From assembly GCA_900239685.1 (NCBI GenBank), contig OENT01000081.1, positions 1 to 64,000 of the forward strand: DNA of 64,000 nucleotides, written 5' to 3'. Made by a program: the position numbers and the translations under genes. Below, piece by piece: positions 13,325 through 25,382 of the stretch; position 1 is the stretch's first letter; each line of letters starts with the position of its first letter. This DNA comes from Rotaria macrura. Taxonomy: Eukaryota; Rotifera; Eurotatoria; Philodinida; Philodinidae. Under the pieces are notes generated by a model that ran no database searches, was not told the DNA's origin, and saw only the letters and a list, made by a program, of their open reading frames with translations.

Positions 13325-14669
13325 TAGATATGGTCTTGAGTATTATTTTCCTTATCTAAAACGAATTACTTTTGCCGCTGTACAATGAATCTTCACCGCA
13401 ACTGATTAATTTCAGTTGAATATTTAAATTAAGTAAAATAAATGACTGTAACTTTAGAAATTTTATTGAGATTGTTGCTGTATTTCTTATTTTCTTTTTG
13501 TATTTAGCTCGATAAATACTTTGAGTGATGTGTTTTAAGTTACATATAGAGATATTTTTTTTTGTATTCTATTAATAGGATTAAATATATTTGAGTGCAT
13601 GCCATGCACAATTCGTATACATACATCAATGTTGCTTACAGTGAACTACATGATACATAGACGATTACTTACGGTATAGTATGATGAAACACAAAGAAGT
13701 AACGCGTGTGCAACAGTTGAATGATGAGAAATGTGAAAATTTTATAATTGCTTTATGATATATGTATGTGATGACAATAAAACAAAATCGATCTGGTTCA
13801 CTTTGTATTTTCTGTACTACCTCAGACAGTTAGGCCTCTGAAAAATCATTGTCTTCAAAAGAACGAATTTTACGTTTTCAAGTACATAGAACACGTGATA
13901 AGAATTTTATTTCGACTTCATAAAACGAAAGACTTGCAGATTGTCCACAATATATTTTTGCCCTGAGATACGGTAATATTACCAACGTTCTATTGACATA
14001 AGTTTTTATCATTTCCTATGAAAACAAGTTTAGATCTATGATTAAGTTAGTTAAATATCGAAATAGAATTTTGCTTGAATGCTCTATGTACTGAATAAAC
14101 AAAGATTTCTCTATTCTGAATAGTAATTTACCGTGTAACAAAACCATACGATGGATAAAATATTGAAAATACTAAATTTTAATTCTGATTCATTCAGAAT
14201 CATTCGATACGAACAGAGATTGACGTAGATCGATGAAAACAATTTGCATTTTTCTTTAAAAATATTTTCCGAGATATCAAATATGTACGACTTCAAATGT
14301 TTTAGATAAATTTCAATTCTACTTACGGTGAATTGATTTAAAAGAGAACATTAATTTTCTTGTATAAAGAGATCTACTAGAAGAAATGTCATGCCGTCAT
14401 CGTTTTGCTTCGTTAAATTTTTCTAAAACGAATCATTTGTTTCGGTTCATTTGAAAAAATGGTTTGTCTCAGTAATTGTTTGCTTAACTTTCAATCATAT
14501 ATTTATTCAATCACATTTTTTAGTTCAACTTAGCTAGTTACCTTAGAATGTAGTCATGATTATGACTTTCTCAAAACTAATTATATGCTTGATTAAAAGA
14601 AAAAAAAATTAGTTAATCAATATAAACAAGCAGAATGAAACATAATTAATACGATTTTCATGGATGCCA
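13325..14669. other. Intergenic, nothing recognised
   Basis: No gene, RNA gene or repeat could be supported; frames are short and AT-rich. Confidence 0.4.
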
Positions 14670-15350
14670 TTCTTTTCTGAGGCCGAGATTAACCCGGAAG
14701 TGAGCCGCATTTGCCTTTTTGAGCTCAATAAAAAATGTTCGAGTTCAAAAGAAATTGTTTTGCCGGTTGTGAGCCCGTAATGAGAAATGAGACCGGTTAT
14801 TGATAGTTCTGAGCCCACTGAAGAGTTTATTTATTATGAAAAATGAGAGTGACATCATTAAAAGAGTAAATATTTAACTTGGATTTGAAAATCGCATTTA
14901 GAAAGTTTTCGATATTGTAAACATCGATACGTCATCTTCCAAACAGCTTTGACATCTTCTGAACGCTTTACAGACACATTATTTCGTACGAGATTTGCTC
15001 GTAAATCATTATCATTGAAAAGTGTATCAATGAAATTCCACATTTGTTTTCCAATAATTAAATTATTCAAGTATTCAATAATAAACAATCAATATAGTCG
15101 AACAATACTTAATCCGCAATTTCCCAAAGTCGAAGTTTCTTTCTTGAAGATAAATTTTTATCCTCCGCTCGACATCAGCACTATCTCTCATTATCCGGAC
15201 TGAAAAACATCACTCACTCTCGAATTCATGTTATATTCCGAGCTCCAAAGAGACAAAAGAGTGATTTGAGCCAGAGCATTTTTTATTGAGCTCAAAAAGG
15301 CCCATTTGGGCTCACTTGCTGGTTAATTGAGAGCTCAAAAAACATTTTAT
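14670..15350. mobile_element. Non-autonomous inverted-repeat element (MITE-like) with GAGCYC motifs
   Basis: The left end (about 14671-14760) and the reverse complement of the right end (about 15255-15345) align closely. Both carry GATTAACC or AATTAACC, then AAGTGAGCC, then the shared run CTTTTTGAGCTCAATAAAAA followed by ATG. Each arm repeats a TGAGCYC-type hexamer at intervals of about 20-30 bp (TGAGCCG, TGAGCTC, TGAGCCC, TGAGACC). The roughly 500-bp interior holds only short frames and no transposase. Exact ends and a target-site duplication could not be fixed by eye. The structure points to a miniature inverted-repeat element mobilised in trans. Confidence 0.6.
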
Positions 15351-16337
15351 ACGTTTTTCATGCAGCTGTTCAATCATTCTACTAAGAGCACTCTCACTTA
15401 CTATCGTAATGTTTCCTCGTACAGAAACAAAATCATAATCAACTCTAGATGACCTAGTCGAATTGTAAAAATTTATTCTTCAGTTAGAACTCTGCAGATT
15501 CTAATTGATAGAGTAAATTGAATATAGAAAATTTTTACTATTACATTACAAGCAGAGCAAAATGACAACCATATTCAACAAGGTTTATCTGATATTTTCC
15601 TGTGACCTTTGTCTATCTTCATTCACAAAGCATTTGAAAATCATGCATGATTATTCATACATACTAACTAATGTTTGGCACAAGAAAAACAATTGCAAAC
15701 GACAGACTGATGTTATCAATATACAATTCTGCATCGTAGTACTATGCAGTTAAAAGGACATGGTACGATTACATGTCATGAATAAATAACATAGGAATAG
15801 TTCTCCGTGTTATAATAAAGTATTCCTAGAAGTCAATCAGCGTTCATATGTACTTCATAATTGTCTAATTCAATAGAGATAATATCTGTTTGTAGCTGAC
15901 AGACATTAACAACTTACTCTAATGCTCTTCATAATGAGCATTCCTCGAGCATGAATGGTTTCACCTAATATTTTATACTTCTACTAGTCGAGTGGTATTG
16001 ACTCGAATTCCCATAGGATCACAATGATTATGTCAAGGTTATGCGCACGTTGTTCAGATGTTAGAAGATCGATTAATTTTATTAAAATTTTGATCTGTCG
16101 TTTTAAGCTGTCATCAACATCAGAACTATGTCTAAATCAAAGTTGTTGAATATAACTGATTATTTGTTTGAATCTGTAATCATGTTTTGAATAAGATCGA
16201 ATGCAGCTGGTAAAATCTTATGCATAGTTATATATTTATATATAATGAACATGTTTATTAAATATTTAAAATGTTGAAAGTAAACCGAAGGAGTACAAAT
16301 ATTAATAATTATTTTTAATGAAATAAAAACAATCGTT
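15351..16337. other. Intergenic, nothing recognised
   Basis: No supportable feature; short frames only. Confidence 0.4.
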
Positions 16338-17029
16338 CTATCCATTGAAATTAAAGTTATTCGAAATTCTCATTCCAAATTGTTTCATTTTTTCTTTCAT
16401 ACGATTGATTAATTCCAAAAATCTTTCTCGAATCAATGCTCCATAACGTTTTATTTCATCGCCGATGTTTTGAAATAAACTATTATGTACAGTAGCAAAG
16501 TTAATATCGTCAATATCATTAATATTCGTTTCGGGTGTTGGTCGCGGTGCTAAAGAGATATTATCTTAATTGATTTTTTTTTTCGTCATTGAATAATTAA
16601 TACTCACCAAGACTTTGACAAACATCACAACCTTCCATACTTATCATATCGTCTATTTCAACAAAACACCAAGGACCATCTATATTCATATTTGGATTAC
16701 GGCAATAATTTTTTGATAATTTTATTGATTGTTCAGTAAAAAAATTTGGTTCATTTATTATTTCAGAATAGGTTGCTTGAAAATCAATCCATGGCAAACA
16801 TTCATGTTCAAATTTTGTAAACGAATGTTTACCTTGATAATGAAGAATTCCATCTGCAGTTATGCTGCAATCTAAAGTAGAATAGAAATAATACGTTCTA
16901 TGCAAACATAATTCTTCTATTTTTGTTTTGGAAATTTGTTCAAATCTTACCAGATATATTTCTTACGATAATTGGTTTGCTGTCGAGATAACCAAATATC
17001 GTGATAATCGTAAGTAATGAGAGGAACAT
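16338..17029 (-). CDS. Small secreted protein with one kringle domain
   Basis: Three exons on the minus strand: 16951-17029, 16608-16871 and 16338-16549, in phase, giving 184 aa. Exon 1 encodes a signal peptide (FLSLLTIITIFGYLDS). Exon 2 encodes a complete kringle: the six cysteines occur in the order DC, HEC, NYC, PWC, GC, DVC, with kringle landmarks YQG, ECLPW, YCRNPN and GPWCF. Exon 3 is a polar tail ending in an amphipathic basic helix (IRERFLELINRMKEKMKQF). There is no protease domain, unlike plasminogen-type proteins, so it is probably an extracellular binding module. The function is not known. It is transcribed divergently from GOSR1. Confidence 0.85.
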
Positions 17030-17540
17030 GGTGATTCTCTCTCTCTCTCTTCGTGTATGAAATTGAGTTGTATCGGTACTAAGTTCTGGAACTAATAATA
17101 AATGTCGATCGGAAAAGAGAAATAAAAAGAACTATTAAATACGCAACAGATAGCGAGAGAAGGAAAAGAAGAGAGAAAGCAAGTAAACTAAAATAGATAA
17201 TGCCATTTTGTACGTTCTGTGTTTTTCATTCATTTGTTAGATGTCACTAGTAAACTATCTTAGTTTACGTACATTTGTAGCAAAACTAACAAATTTAGAA
17301 AAACGATTTCATCACTAAATTTATACATTTTCATTGGAATCATCGAGAGTATAATATCAGAGTTTGAACTTTTCATCTGATAGGTTAACCACTTGCACCT
17401 GTATCGAATTATGTAGTTAGATCACCAAGTGTGACGTACTGTCTTCCTAAATCAACTCCATAAAAAAACCTTTTCGTTCAATATGTAATGGTTCTTACCA
17501 AAATGTTATCAATTTTTATCAACAAATTTTTATTTGTAAT
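17030..17540. promoter_or_regulatory. Shared divergent promoter region (kringle gene / GOSR1)
   Basis: The 511 bp separates two head-to-head start codons and so must hold both promoters. It contains a short CT microsatellite at 17036-17051 next to the kringle start and a purine-rich GA tract around 17155-17185. No clear TATA box was placed for either gene. Confidence 0.4.
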
Positions 17541-18305
17541 ATGAACCGTTCAAACGGTACGACACATACTTCAACAGTACAATCAACAACTTCAAAAATG
17601 TCTACAGCACCAGGTACTGAATGGGAAGATTTACGTAAACAAGCACGACAGCATGAAAATGAACTTGATACTAAATTGATATCATTTTCAAAATTATGTT
17701 CGAATTATGTTACACACGATTCGAAAGATGCATCAACAACTACTTGTTCTTCACCATCGTTTGAAACAATGTCAATAGAAATCGAAAAACTTCTTGAACG
17801 TTTATCAGATATTAATAAACGTATGTCCGATGTAGTACCATCATTGCTCGGTCCTAATTCAGCTGCAACACATACACTACAGCGTCATCATGAAATTCTA
17901 CAAGATTATCGTTGTGAATATGACCGTACAAAAGCCAATATACAAAACTTTAAAATTCGTGAAGATCTGCTAATGAATACGAATACAAGTAGTTCTGATA
18001 TGAAAACGCAAGGTCTAAGTAGTCGTCGACAAGATTATTATCTACGTGAAATGAATCATTTAAATAATTCACATAAAATTATGGATACAAATTTAGAGAT
18101 AGCTTCAATGGTAAAAAAGGACTTGTCGGATCAACGTAAATATTTACTAAATATAACAACTAAAGTAAATAGTATAACGAATCGTTTTCCTTTGGTAAAT
18201 AATGTTTTACAAAAAATTAAAGTTAAAAAACGCAAAGATTCTCTTGTACTTGGTTTGGTTATAGCGGTTTGTCTTATTATTTTACTTCTTTATATGTTTC
18301 GATGA
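17541..18305 (+). CDS. GOSR1: Golgi SNAP receptor complex member 1 (Gos28), Qb-SNARE
   Basis: One uninterrupted exon of 254 codons, about the length of animal GS28 (near 250 aa). The N-terminus has the family's WEDLRKQARQHENELDTKL heptad helix. The middle is helical and coiled-coil-like, and the C-terminal SNARE motif runs from about residue 180 to 235 with SDQR at its centre, followed by KVKKRKDSLVLG and a single tail anchor (LVIAVCLIILLLYMF). GOSR1 is a v-/t-SNARE of ER-Golgi and intra-Golgi vesicle fusion, facing the cytosol. A second in-frame ATG at residue 20 (MSTAPGTEWED) could be the true start, because the first 19 residues are low-complexity Ser/Thr. The gene is intronless here, unlike its neighbours. 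Confidence 0.93.
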   Translation: MNRSNGTTHTSTVQSTTSKMSTAPGTEWEDLRKQARQHENELDTKLISFSKLCSNYVTHDSKDASTTTCSSPSFETMSIEIEKLLERLSDINKRMSDVVPSLLGPNSAATHTLQRHHEILQDYRCEYDRTKANIQNFKIREDLLMNTNTSSSDMKTQGLSSRRQDYYLREMNHLNNSHKIMDTNLEIASMVKKDLSDQRKYLLNITTKVNSITNRFPLVNNVLQKIKVKKRKDSLVLGLVIAVCLIILLLYMFR

Positions 18306-20713
18306 AAGAAATATTTATATTGATATACATTCAAAGTTTTCTTTTTCTTTTCTTTTTTGCTCGGATTTTTTTCATTGTTTTTCTTTTCATCTTTTGTCGA
18401 ACATTCGACTCTCCTCTTCTGCCTTTTGTTTCTATAATAAAAAGATAAGCTTCATACAAGAATTTTGATTTTTTTAGATATGGATAATTATAGGTATCAT
18501 CGTTATATTATAGGAAAATCTGCATGAATCGTATGCTAGCCATGTAGACCGATACAATATCAACAAAGTCAACGAAGCGAAAGAAAGTATATGATAACAA
18601 TCCATTAATCATTGACATGAATCAAAGACAACAATCGGTTTTACGAATATTGTGCTCAATGATTTATTATCATAAGGTTTGATAAGGATCAATTGAGTTT
18701 TACTGTGATTTCATCATCGAGAGAGAATAGGATTATTTCATATTTTCGAAAGATAAAATATAAGTAGAGATGTGAAAGATTATCTTATCCGAAAAGAAAA
18801 TGTGAATGTTAATAGATTTTTTTCCATCACAGTAAATCATGCGGTAATTTCTTTCTGAGATTCAACATCTTTTCAAAAGATTGAAATCTATGGATAGAAA
18901 TAAATATCGCGTAGAATAAGAGAACTTTTCTTATGAGAAAAGTCTTTGATTTTAAATTCGGTTTTGATGAAATAAGGATATGATTAATCATAGACATTTT
19001 CATGACATAGACCCTGAGAGTAAGGTCATTTCGGAAAAAAAAATATCCTTAAATCTATCATTCGGTGCATAAGTATAATTGATAGTTTCGAAAATTTCAA
19101 CGAAATCAACAGTTTCAGTTTTTTTCTCGTGATCCTCCATCTCGAAGTCCACTTACTTCTTTGATACATGAATGTTTCAGTTGTAGAAATAATATACCGT
19201 GAGAAAAATAAATTCATTTTCGCTATGTAATTCACAATTAACATAGAACGAACTTTGAGATTGAAACATTTTTATTTTGAATCTTTCGTAAATTTCCTTT
19301 TGTCAAGAAATTAACTATAGAATTCAATTTTGTGACATTTGTCTTTGTTTCATCAAGATTTACTACTAGTTTTCGTAGTCATCAGATGAATTCAAACGAC
19401 ATTCGACAGTTGCTGTTCCTATGTTCGTTTGTTAGTTGGCTAACAATAGTAGAATGAGAAGAAAAGAAATTCATGCATTGAATTAAATAGCAATATCGTT
19501 GAGATGATTTCTTATTACTAAAAATTAAGCGATGTTTATTGAAAGCAAAATCATCTTCAGCACTCACTTCAGTTAAAAAAATGAATCTCCATATAACACG
19601 AAAACCTTTTATTTTGCAAGTTTCTTGACCTAGAATTAGAGAATGATTTCATTATTAAACAAACGAAGCAGTGAATATTTTTGTCAAGATTCCATAATAG
19701 GTCTACTCTAATGTCTCTCAGTATCATGGACTTCTTGAAACTACGAAACGAATCGCAANTTTCGCCATCGATCATCAGCGCATATAAAAAAATTCAATCA
19801 GAGTTGCTGATACAGTCTACAGATCTCATTTTTGTTAGAGATTTTTATGCCTTTCGAAATAGATTTTCAATCAAAGTTTTTTTTTCTATATTTGATTGCA
19901 CGGGTATGTAAAAACACCGAAATCAATTCAAAATACTTTCCTCGACAATCTATATTCGAGACATACTATCATTTTTTCTCCTTCATTCAACGTGCTATGC
20001 TACAGTTTGGTGTGCAGTAGTTTTATCGAAAAGAAAAATATTGAATGGAAAATTATCCATATCGAAAAACGCCATGTCTTCAATGATTGGTGACCCTTGT
20101 GCATCTATAGTTCAGTATGGTTTTTTGTTTAAATTTACTGATATAGATCTATAACCAGTTGTAACGGTTGGTGATAAGTAATATATGATCTAGGTCAACT
20201 AAAAGAGATGACAGAAGAACTGTTATACAACAAAATTCTTTTATTGAATCACAAAAAGAAAAGTTAGTGATTAATATAATTACTTTCAAATAAATACTGG
20301 AAATGCATAATCAATGGATATGTTCATCAAAAATTCATACATGATTAAATATTTAAGATGATTGGTAAACATGAGCATCCTCCAGGGTAAAAGAAAATTG
20401 ACGTTTTTCTCTCGTTTCTTCATCATCTGATGCATACATCATCATTTTGGTTGCAATGTTAAACTCATTTCATACAATAAATAATGTGTCTTGATAACTA
20501 TCAAGTTTTTCAACACTTTTCGATTATTTTTCACGTCAATGTTTTTCCTTTCGACCAATCAATTTGTTCTAGAACGAATTGACAGCATTTATCCGAAGTA
20601 GTCATTTGAAAACTACACGTTATTTTGTTTCAAAATTACAATCTTCATTAAAATTCAATCGAAAAGAATACTTTTGTTTTCTTTGTATTCTGCTTTTAGA
20701 TATACTTGATACT
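18306..20713. other. Intergenic; GOSR1 3' end then nothing recognised
   Basis: An AATAAA at 18436-18441 could end the GOSR1 transcript. The remainder, which includes one undetermined base at 19759, shows only short frames. At 20680-20699 a pyrimidine-rich tract ending in TTTTAG forms an acceptor-like site 14 bp before the ATG of the next small gene. Confidence 0.4.
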
Positions 20714-20950
20714 ATGCGTTTGTCATTCATTATTCAAGCTGCTAAAAGTGCCCGTCAATTACTTGTCAATTGTGAATCCCAAGCAACAGGTCATCGAATA
20801 ATGCGTATTCGTGAACGAACACAAGAAAAACTTGAATTTTTACACGTAGATCCATGGATTGACCAAGAAGTTTTGTATAAAGAAACACGAAAAATCAAAA
20901 CATTAGAAAAACAAAAACTTCGTGAAATACATCTTAGTCGTTTAACATAA
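20714..20950 (+). CDS. Small basic helical protein of unknown function, upstream partner of LYRM4
   Basis: This single-exon 78-aa frame begins 14 bp after an acceptor-like TTCTGCTTTTAG, which argues for the ATG at 20714 rather than upstream sequence. The first 25 residues (MRLSFIIQAAKSARQLLVNC) are amphipathic and basic, like a mitochondrial presequence. The rest is charged and helical, rich in Arg, Lys and Glu, with DPWIDQEVLYKE in the middle. I do not recognise the family. The stop lies only 65 bp before the LYRM4 ATG on the same strand, which suggests one shared transcript. Given that neighbour, a small mitochondrial protein is a reasonable but unproven guess. Confidence 0.55.
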   Translation: MRLSFIIQAAKSARQLLVNCESQATGHRIMRIRERTQEKLEFLHVDPWIDQEVLYKETRKIKTLEKQKLREIHLSRLT

Positions 20951-20979
20951 ATTTCTTTATTGTCAATGATAGATGAAAG

Positions 20980-20998
20980 AAAAATTGTTACTTTATAG
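20980..20998 (+). promoter_or_regulatory. Candidate trans-splice acceptor upstream of LYRM4
   Basis: AAAAATTGTTACTTTATAG ends 17 bp before the LYRM4 start codon, inside the 65-bp gap after the preceding gene's stop. The gap is too short for an independent promoter plus 5' UTR, so a spliced-leader acceptor in a two-gene transcript is the simplest reading. This is inference. Confidence 0.45.
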
Positions 20999-21015
20999 GA
21001 ACATTATTGTTCTAG

Positions 21016-21941
21016 ATGAATACAACAAGACAAACAGTTTTGACGCTATATGCACAACTTCTACGTGAATGTCATAAATTCTCACTTTATAACTATCGGT
21101 AAATTTCTGCGCATGCACGATGAATCCTTTTAAATAAAACTACAGTAAAAATAATATCAAACATATATTAGAATTTTATTCGAATTGTGCTCTTTTTGTG
21201 CTGATAAAAGAAATAACACTATTGTAAAATAAGAAGAACATTTATCAAACGATATGTAGACAAGTTTATTTCTTATTCAAGAGAATAAACAGAAATCGAA
21301 TTAGAATGATCAGGAAATAAGTTGAAATACACAATAATAACAGTAAGGGTTTGTAATGAGAAATTCTTATGATCGATTAGAGCCCGAAATGAAGTAAAAT
21401 TTCTGTTATTGGGTTCTTTGTTGTTTTAACGGAAAACACCGAGTATTATCAGCTAACATGCATGATAATAGATCTAGTTGCTTTCATGATAACAGTCATA
21501 CTATTTCAAATTGATATTTTTTTTTATCTTATCTATAAAACATTGAATAAATTTCTACTAATTAGCATTCCATTTAATTGAATCAAGCAGAAGATGTTTT
21601 GTCTTGCTATGAAGGGTGCTGTAATGAATCTAATAATTATTTAGTGAATATTTCCTTCGACGTGTACGTGAAGATTTTCATCACAATCGGAACATACAAG
21701 ATACATCGAAGATTGATGAATTGTTAAAGTCCGGAAAACAAAATCTAGAAATTATGCGACGTCAGGTAAGCTGAAGAAATTTGAAAACAAACATAGACAT
21801 ACTTTTAAAATTTTCTCATAACGAAAATCGAATTAATCAAAGAGTTTTATTTTTTTTTAGGTAATCATTGGAAATCTTTACACACCACTGCAGCGGTCCA
21901 TCATTGAAAAACAGCAACGTTCGCCTGATACTTCAAGATAG
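21016..21941 (+). CDS. LYRM4: LYR motif-containing protein 4 (ISD11), Fe-S cluster assembly
   Basis: Three exons, 21016-21098, 21645-21765 and 21861-21941, in phase, give 94 aa, the size of animal ISD11. The LYR-type motif is LTLYAQLLRECHKFSLYNYR (here LYA, with the family's LLRE and YNYR intact), followed by RRVREDF, NRNIQD, LEIMRRQVIIGNLY and a short polar C-tail, all matching the order in human LYRM4. The protein stabilises cysteine desulfurase NFS1 together with acyl-ACP in the mitochondrial matrix and is needed for the first step of iron-sulfur cluster synthesis. Intron 1 (546 bp) is long for this window and appears to hold nothing else. An acceptor-like AG just upstream suggests trans-splicing. 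Confidence 0.93.
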
Positions 21942-23340
21942 ATTGCTAATCACTTTTCGTCATTTGTTATATGATTACAACAGTTTTTCCTGTATCTTTT
22001 TTTTTCTTCAAATATAAATAGAATACCAAACACAATGTCTAATTTTGTTTCTTTCTTTTAAATCTGTACGTTTGCCATAGTATCAGACTAAGAAATATTT
22101 ATGTTTTCATTTGAATAATGTTTATTTAAATTTGGAATAACTAAGCAGAAAGAAAAATGAAATAATATTAACTATTCGAAACTATTATTTTCTCATGATG
22201 ATTTGATGAGGTAAGTATTGAATGGTAAACTTTAACAATCATTTATACAGGCCTACTTCGTTCTGAGAAAAATTGATATCCATCGATTTAAACATATTTA
22301 TTAGAAATAGTCAGTATGAAAGAATCTATCAGTTAAATTTACCAGAATTTTGAAAAATATACTTAATAATAATAATCCATCGGTAACAGATTATGAGATT
22401 AATATTAATAACGATGCTTTAATTGATGAATCGTACAAATTGAAAAACATCTTTCAATAATATAACTATTATTGAATGCAAATTTCAATTGAAATAAATG
22501 ATCGATTATGTTTAAAATGCAATATTTGAAAACACAAATCGATGAACAATCGAAAAGCAATGTGTTAGGTTTTCAGGATGATATCTTTTTTGAGCATCCT
22601 ACAGATCACATATGATCGGATTTAGTAGAAACAAAATTGTAGAAATTCGATGCACTACGTATTAAATTGTATTATTTATCTGTGTAGTCATGGTTAAGAC
22701 AAGGAAATATTTGGACCTCTGACAATGGAACTATCTAAAAATGATAGCTGCCATTTTAACTGGTATAAAGACCACCAAGGAACCGTGGTACGACAAGAAA
22801 AAACGTGTTGTTCTTAAACGTTGAGAGTCGAACTATGACTGTTTTACTCGTGCTAACCGATCTATTGGAAAAATTAAAGTTCGATGTTGAAATTGTATCT
22901 AAAAATAAATTCCATGGTTTGTAGAATATTCAAAAATTTTAATTCTGTCGAAATCTAGTTGTTTTGATCGATGTGTTGAAGTGTCAGATAAGATTAAATT
23001 AAATTTTAGGTGAAAATTCAACTGAATACTCGCATAGCTAAACTAGAGAGATTCAAATGTACGAATCGTATTCTCATTAGAAAAAATAAGTAAGAATCAA
23101 AACGACGTTCATCCTTCAACTTATAAAAGTTAATTTTGTTCGATAATAGTAAATTATGTATTTTTTTCTGCTTCATGCGTTTCGTCATTCATTATCAATA
23201 AAGAGTGTCATATCATCATGATTCGACTATGTGTCTACCTTTATCTTTCGTCGTTTTTTTTTCGTTAGGTAACTGAGACCTCATCTTTGTGTTATAAATT
23301 TTTATTCATTCATTTATTTATCTAATTTTTTTCGCTCAAG
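21942..23340. other. Intergenic, nothing recognised
   Basis: About 1.4 kb of AT-rich sequence without supportable genes. The last 40 bases are pyrimidine-rich and end in CTCAAG directly before the next ATG, an acceptor-like configuration. Confidence 0.4.
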
Positions 23341-25129
23341 ATGACGACCAGTCTTACTATCAAGGTTTGCTTCATCTTATGTTTTCTTGTGATTGTGTTT
23401 TGTCAATCATCATCAGCAAAATGGATGAAACCACGACGTTCAAACATTCTAACACGTTCACAAAGTCATATTCGTGATGATCGATGTAGACAATTTAAAA
23501 CATTTACACAAAAAGTTGATCATTTCGGTTTTGTTAACATGGATACATATCAACAACGATATACATTAAATATGGATCATTGGGAAAATGGACGACCAAT
23601 TCTATTCTATGCTGGCAATGAAGGTCTGATCAAAAATTGAAAAATAAATATAATTTCTGCTTTGCTTTTTGTTCATCTCATTCAGGTGACATTGATCTTT
23701 TCTGTGATAATACTGGTTTTAGTAAGTTAATACACTCGATAGTTGACTTGTTGTTTGTCAGTTAGATATGTTTCTAAATAGTGTGGGATATTGCACCGTT
23801 ATTTAATGCAATGGTTGTATTTGCTGAGCATCGTTATTACGGTGCATCGCTGCCTTATGGAAATGCATCGTATTCAAAACCAGAATATAGTAAATAGTTT
23901 ACCGATGGTAGATTCAACAGAAAATTTTCTTTTCTTCTAGCAAGATATTTAACAAGTGGTCAAGCACTTGCTGATTATGCATATTTACTTGATTATATTC
24001 GTAGTTCAATAAAAGGTGCTGAACAAAGTCCAACCATTGTATTTGGTGGATCGTACGGTGGCATGTTAGCAGCTTACTTTCGAATGAAATATCCACATGT
24101 TGTTGTTGGTGCACATGCAGCATCAGCACCTATTCTTCAAATGACAACACCTTGTGAAGCATTTTCTCGCGTAAATTTTAATCCTAACATATAATATTGA
24201 TATTGATATTGTTCATCATCATCATAATAATAATTATTATTATTTTGTTTGTTAAGATTGTTACTCAAGATTTTCTTCTCGAAAGTTCAACATGCGTCGA
24301 TATAATTCGATCTTCATGGGACGCAATGAATCGTATCGGATCGAGTGCCGGTGGTTTAGAACGTCTTACAAATCTCTTCAAATTATGTCTACCATTGAAA
24401 ACAATTGATGAATTAAAAAATTGGTTGATTGATATGTATGGAAATATAGCGATGGTTGATTATCCATATCCAACATCTTTTCTAGCTGATTTACCTGCTT
24501 TTCCCGCTCGAGTATTTTGCACAAATGTTACATCATCATCATTAAAGACAAAAAATGATGACGAAGATATTGTTCAAAGAATAGTTAAAGGAGTTAATGT
24601 TTTCTTTAATTATACTGGTCACACGGAATGTTTTGATACAGGTTCACAAGGTAAATAAGAATTGATCGACTTAATATTTATAGAAAAACAAGAAAAATTA
24701 TTTTTAGATATACCAGCTCTCGGCGATTTAGGTTGGTCATATCAATCATGTACAGAATTCGTTATGCCAATGTGTTCAGATGGCGTCAATGATATGTTTG
24801 AGAAAATGTCATGGGATTTTCAAGCATTTTCTGATGCTTGCTATGCTCAATGGCAAATTCGACCACGTATTGAATGGCCATACATTGAATTTGGTGGTAA
24901 CAATATAACAGATTTTCGTTATTACTCAAACATAGCTTTTACAAATGGAAATCTTGATCCATGGTCAGCCGGAGGTCTACGTACAACAGTTGCGCCGAGT
25001 CTTCCAGCCATACCTGTAATTGGTGGTGCTCATCATCTTGATTTACGTGGAGCTAATCAAGCTGATCCACCAAGTGTTATACAAGCAAGACAACAAATTG
25101 TTGCACTGATTGAAAAATGGATTTCATAA
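23341..25129 (+). CDS. DPP7: S28 serine carboxy/dipeptidyl peptidase, DPP7-like (lysosomal)
   Basis: Six exons (23341-23623, 23686-23721, 23782-23889, 23941-24170, 24257-24650, 24708-25129) give 490 aa, essentially the length of human DPP7. A signal peptide ([18 protein letters not shown]) is followed by [31 protein letters not shown], the nucleophile motif GGSYGGML (Ser180), NGNLDPW (Asp434) and GGAHHLDLR (His459/460), the complete S28 triad. [19 protein letters not shown] and the short spacing around [11 protein letters not shown] resemble dipeptidyl peptidase 2 more than PRCP, but the two are close relatives. The family cleaves dipeptides or C-terminal residues after proline in acidic vesicles or outside the cell. 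The gene is convergent with PDPR, with a 253-bp gap between stop codons. Confidence 0.9.
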
Positions 25130-25194
25130 AAAAATCGTTTCTCTTTGTCTTTTGTTCTTTCTTTTTTTACCAAAAAAATAGACATATACAAAAC

Positions 25195-25200
25195 AATAAA
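25195..25200 (+). terminator. Polyadenylation signal AATAAA of the DPP7-like gene
   Basis: AATAAA starts 66 bp after the stop codon in the convergent gap between two genes. Motif match only. Confidence 0.45.
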
Positions 25201-25382
25201 TAATCAGAAAGAAAAATATTCATTGTTTTAATATTTTGTTTTTGCTGAATTATGTTGATTCTTAAAAACTATAATCTAAGGTTTATTTTTAAAACATATT
25301 GCTGATTTTGTTAATACATGTATGTATATATATATATGTTTACACCGTCAAAGTGTTAAAAATTATTATATACTATTCATAT

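Noticed and set aside
14858..15203. Opposed 76- and 84-codon frames inside the inverted-repeat element
   Set aside because: They overlap on opposite strands, lack any transposase feature and lie in the element's interior and arm.
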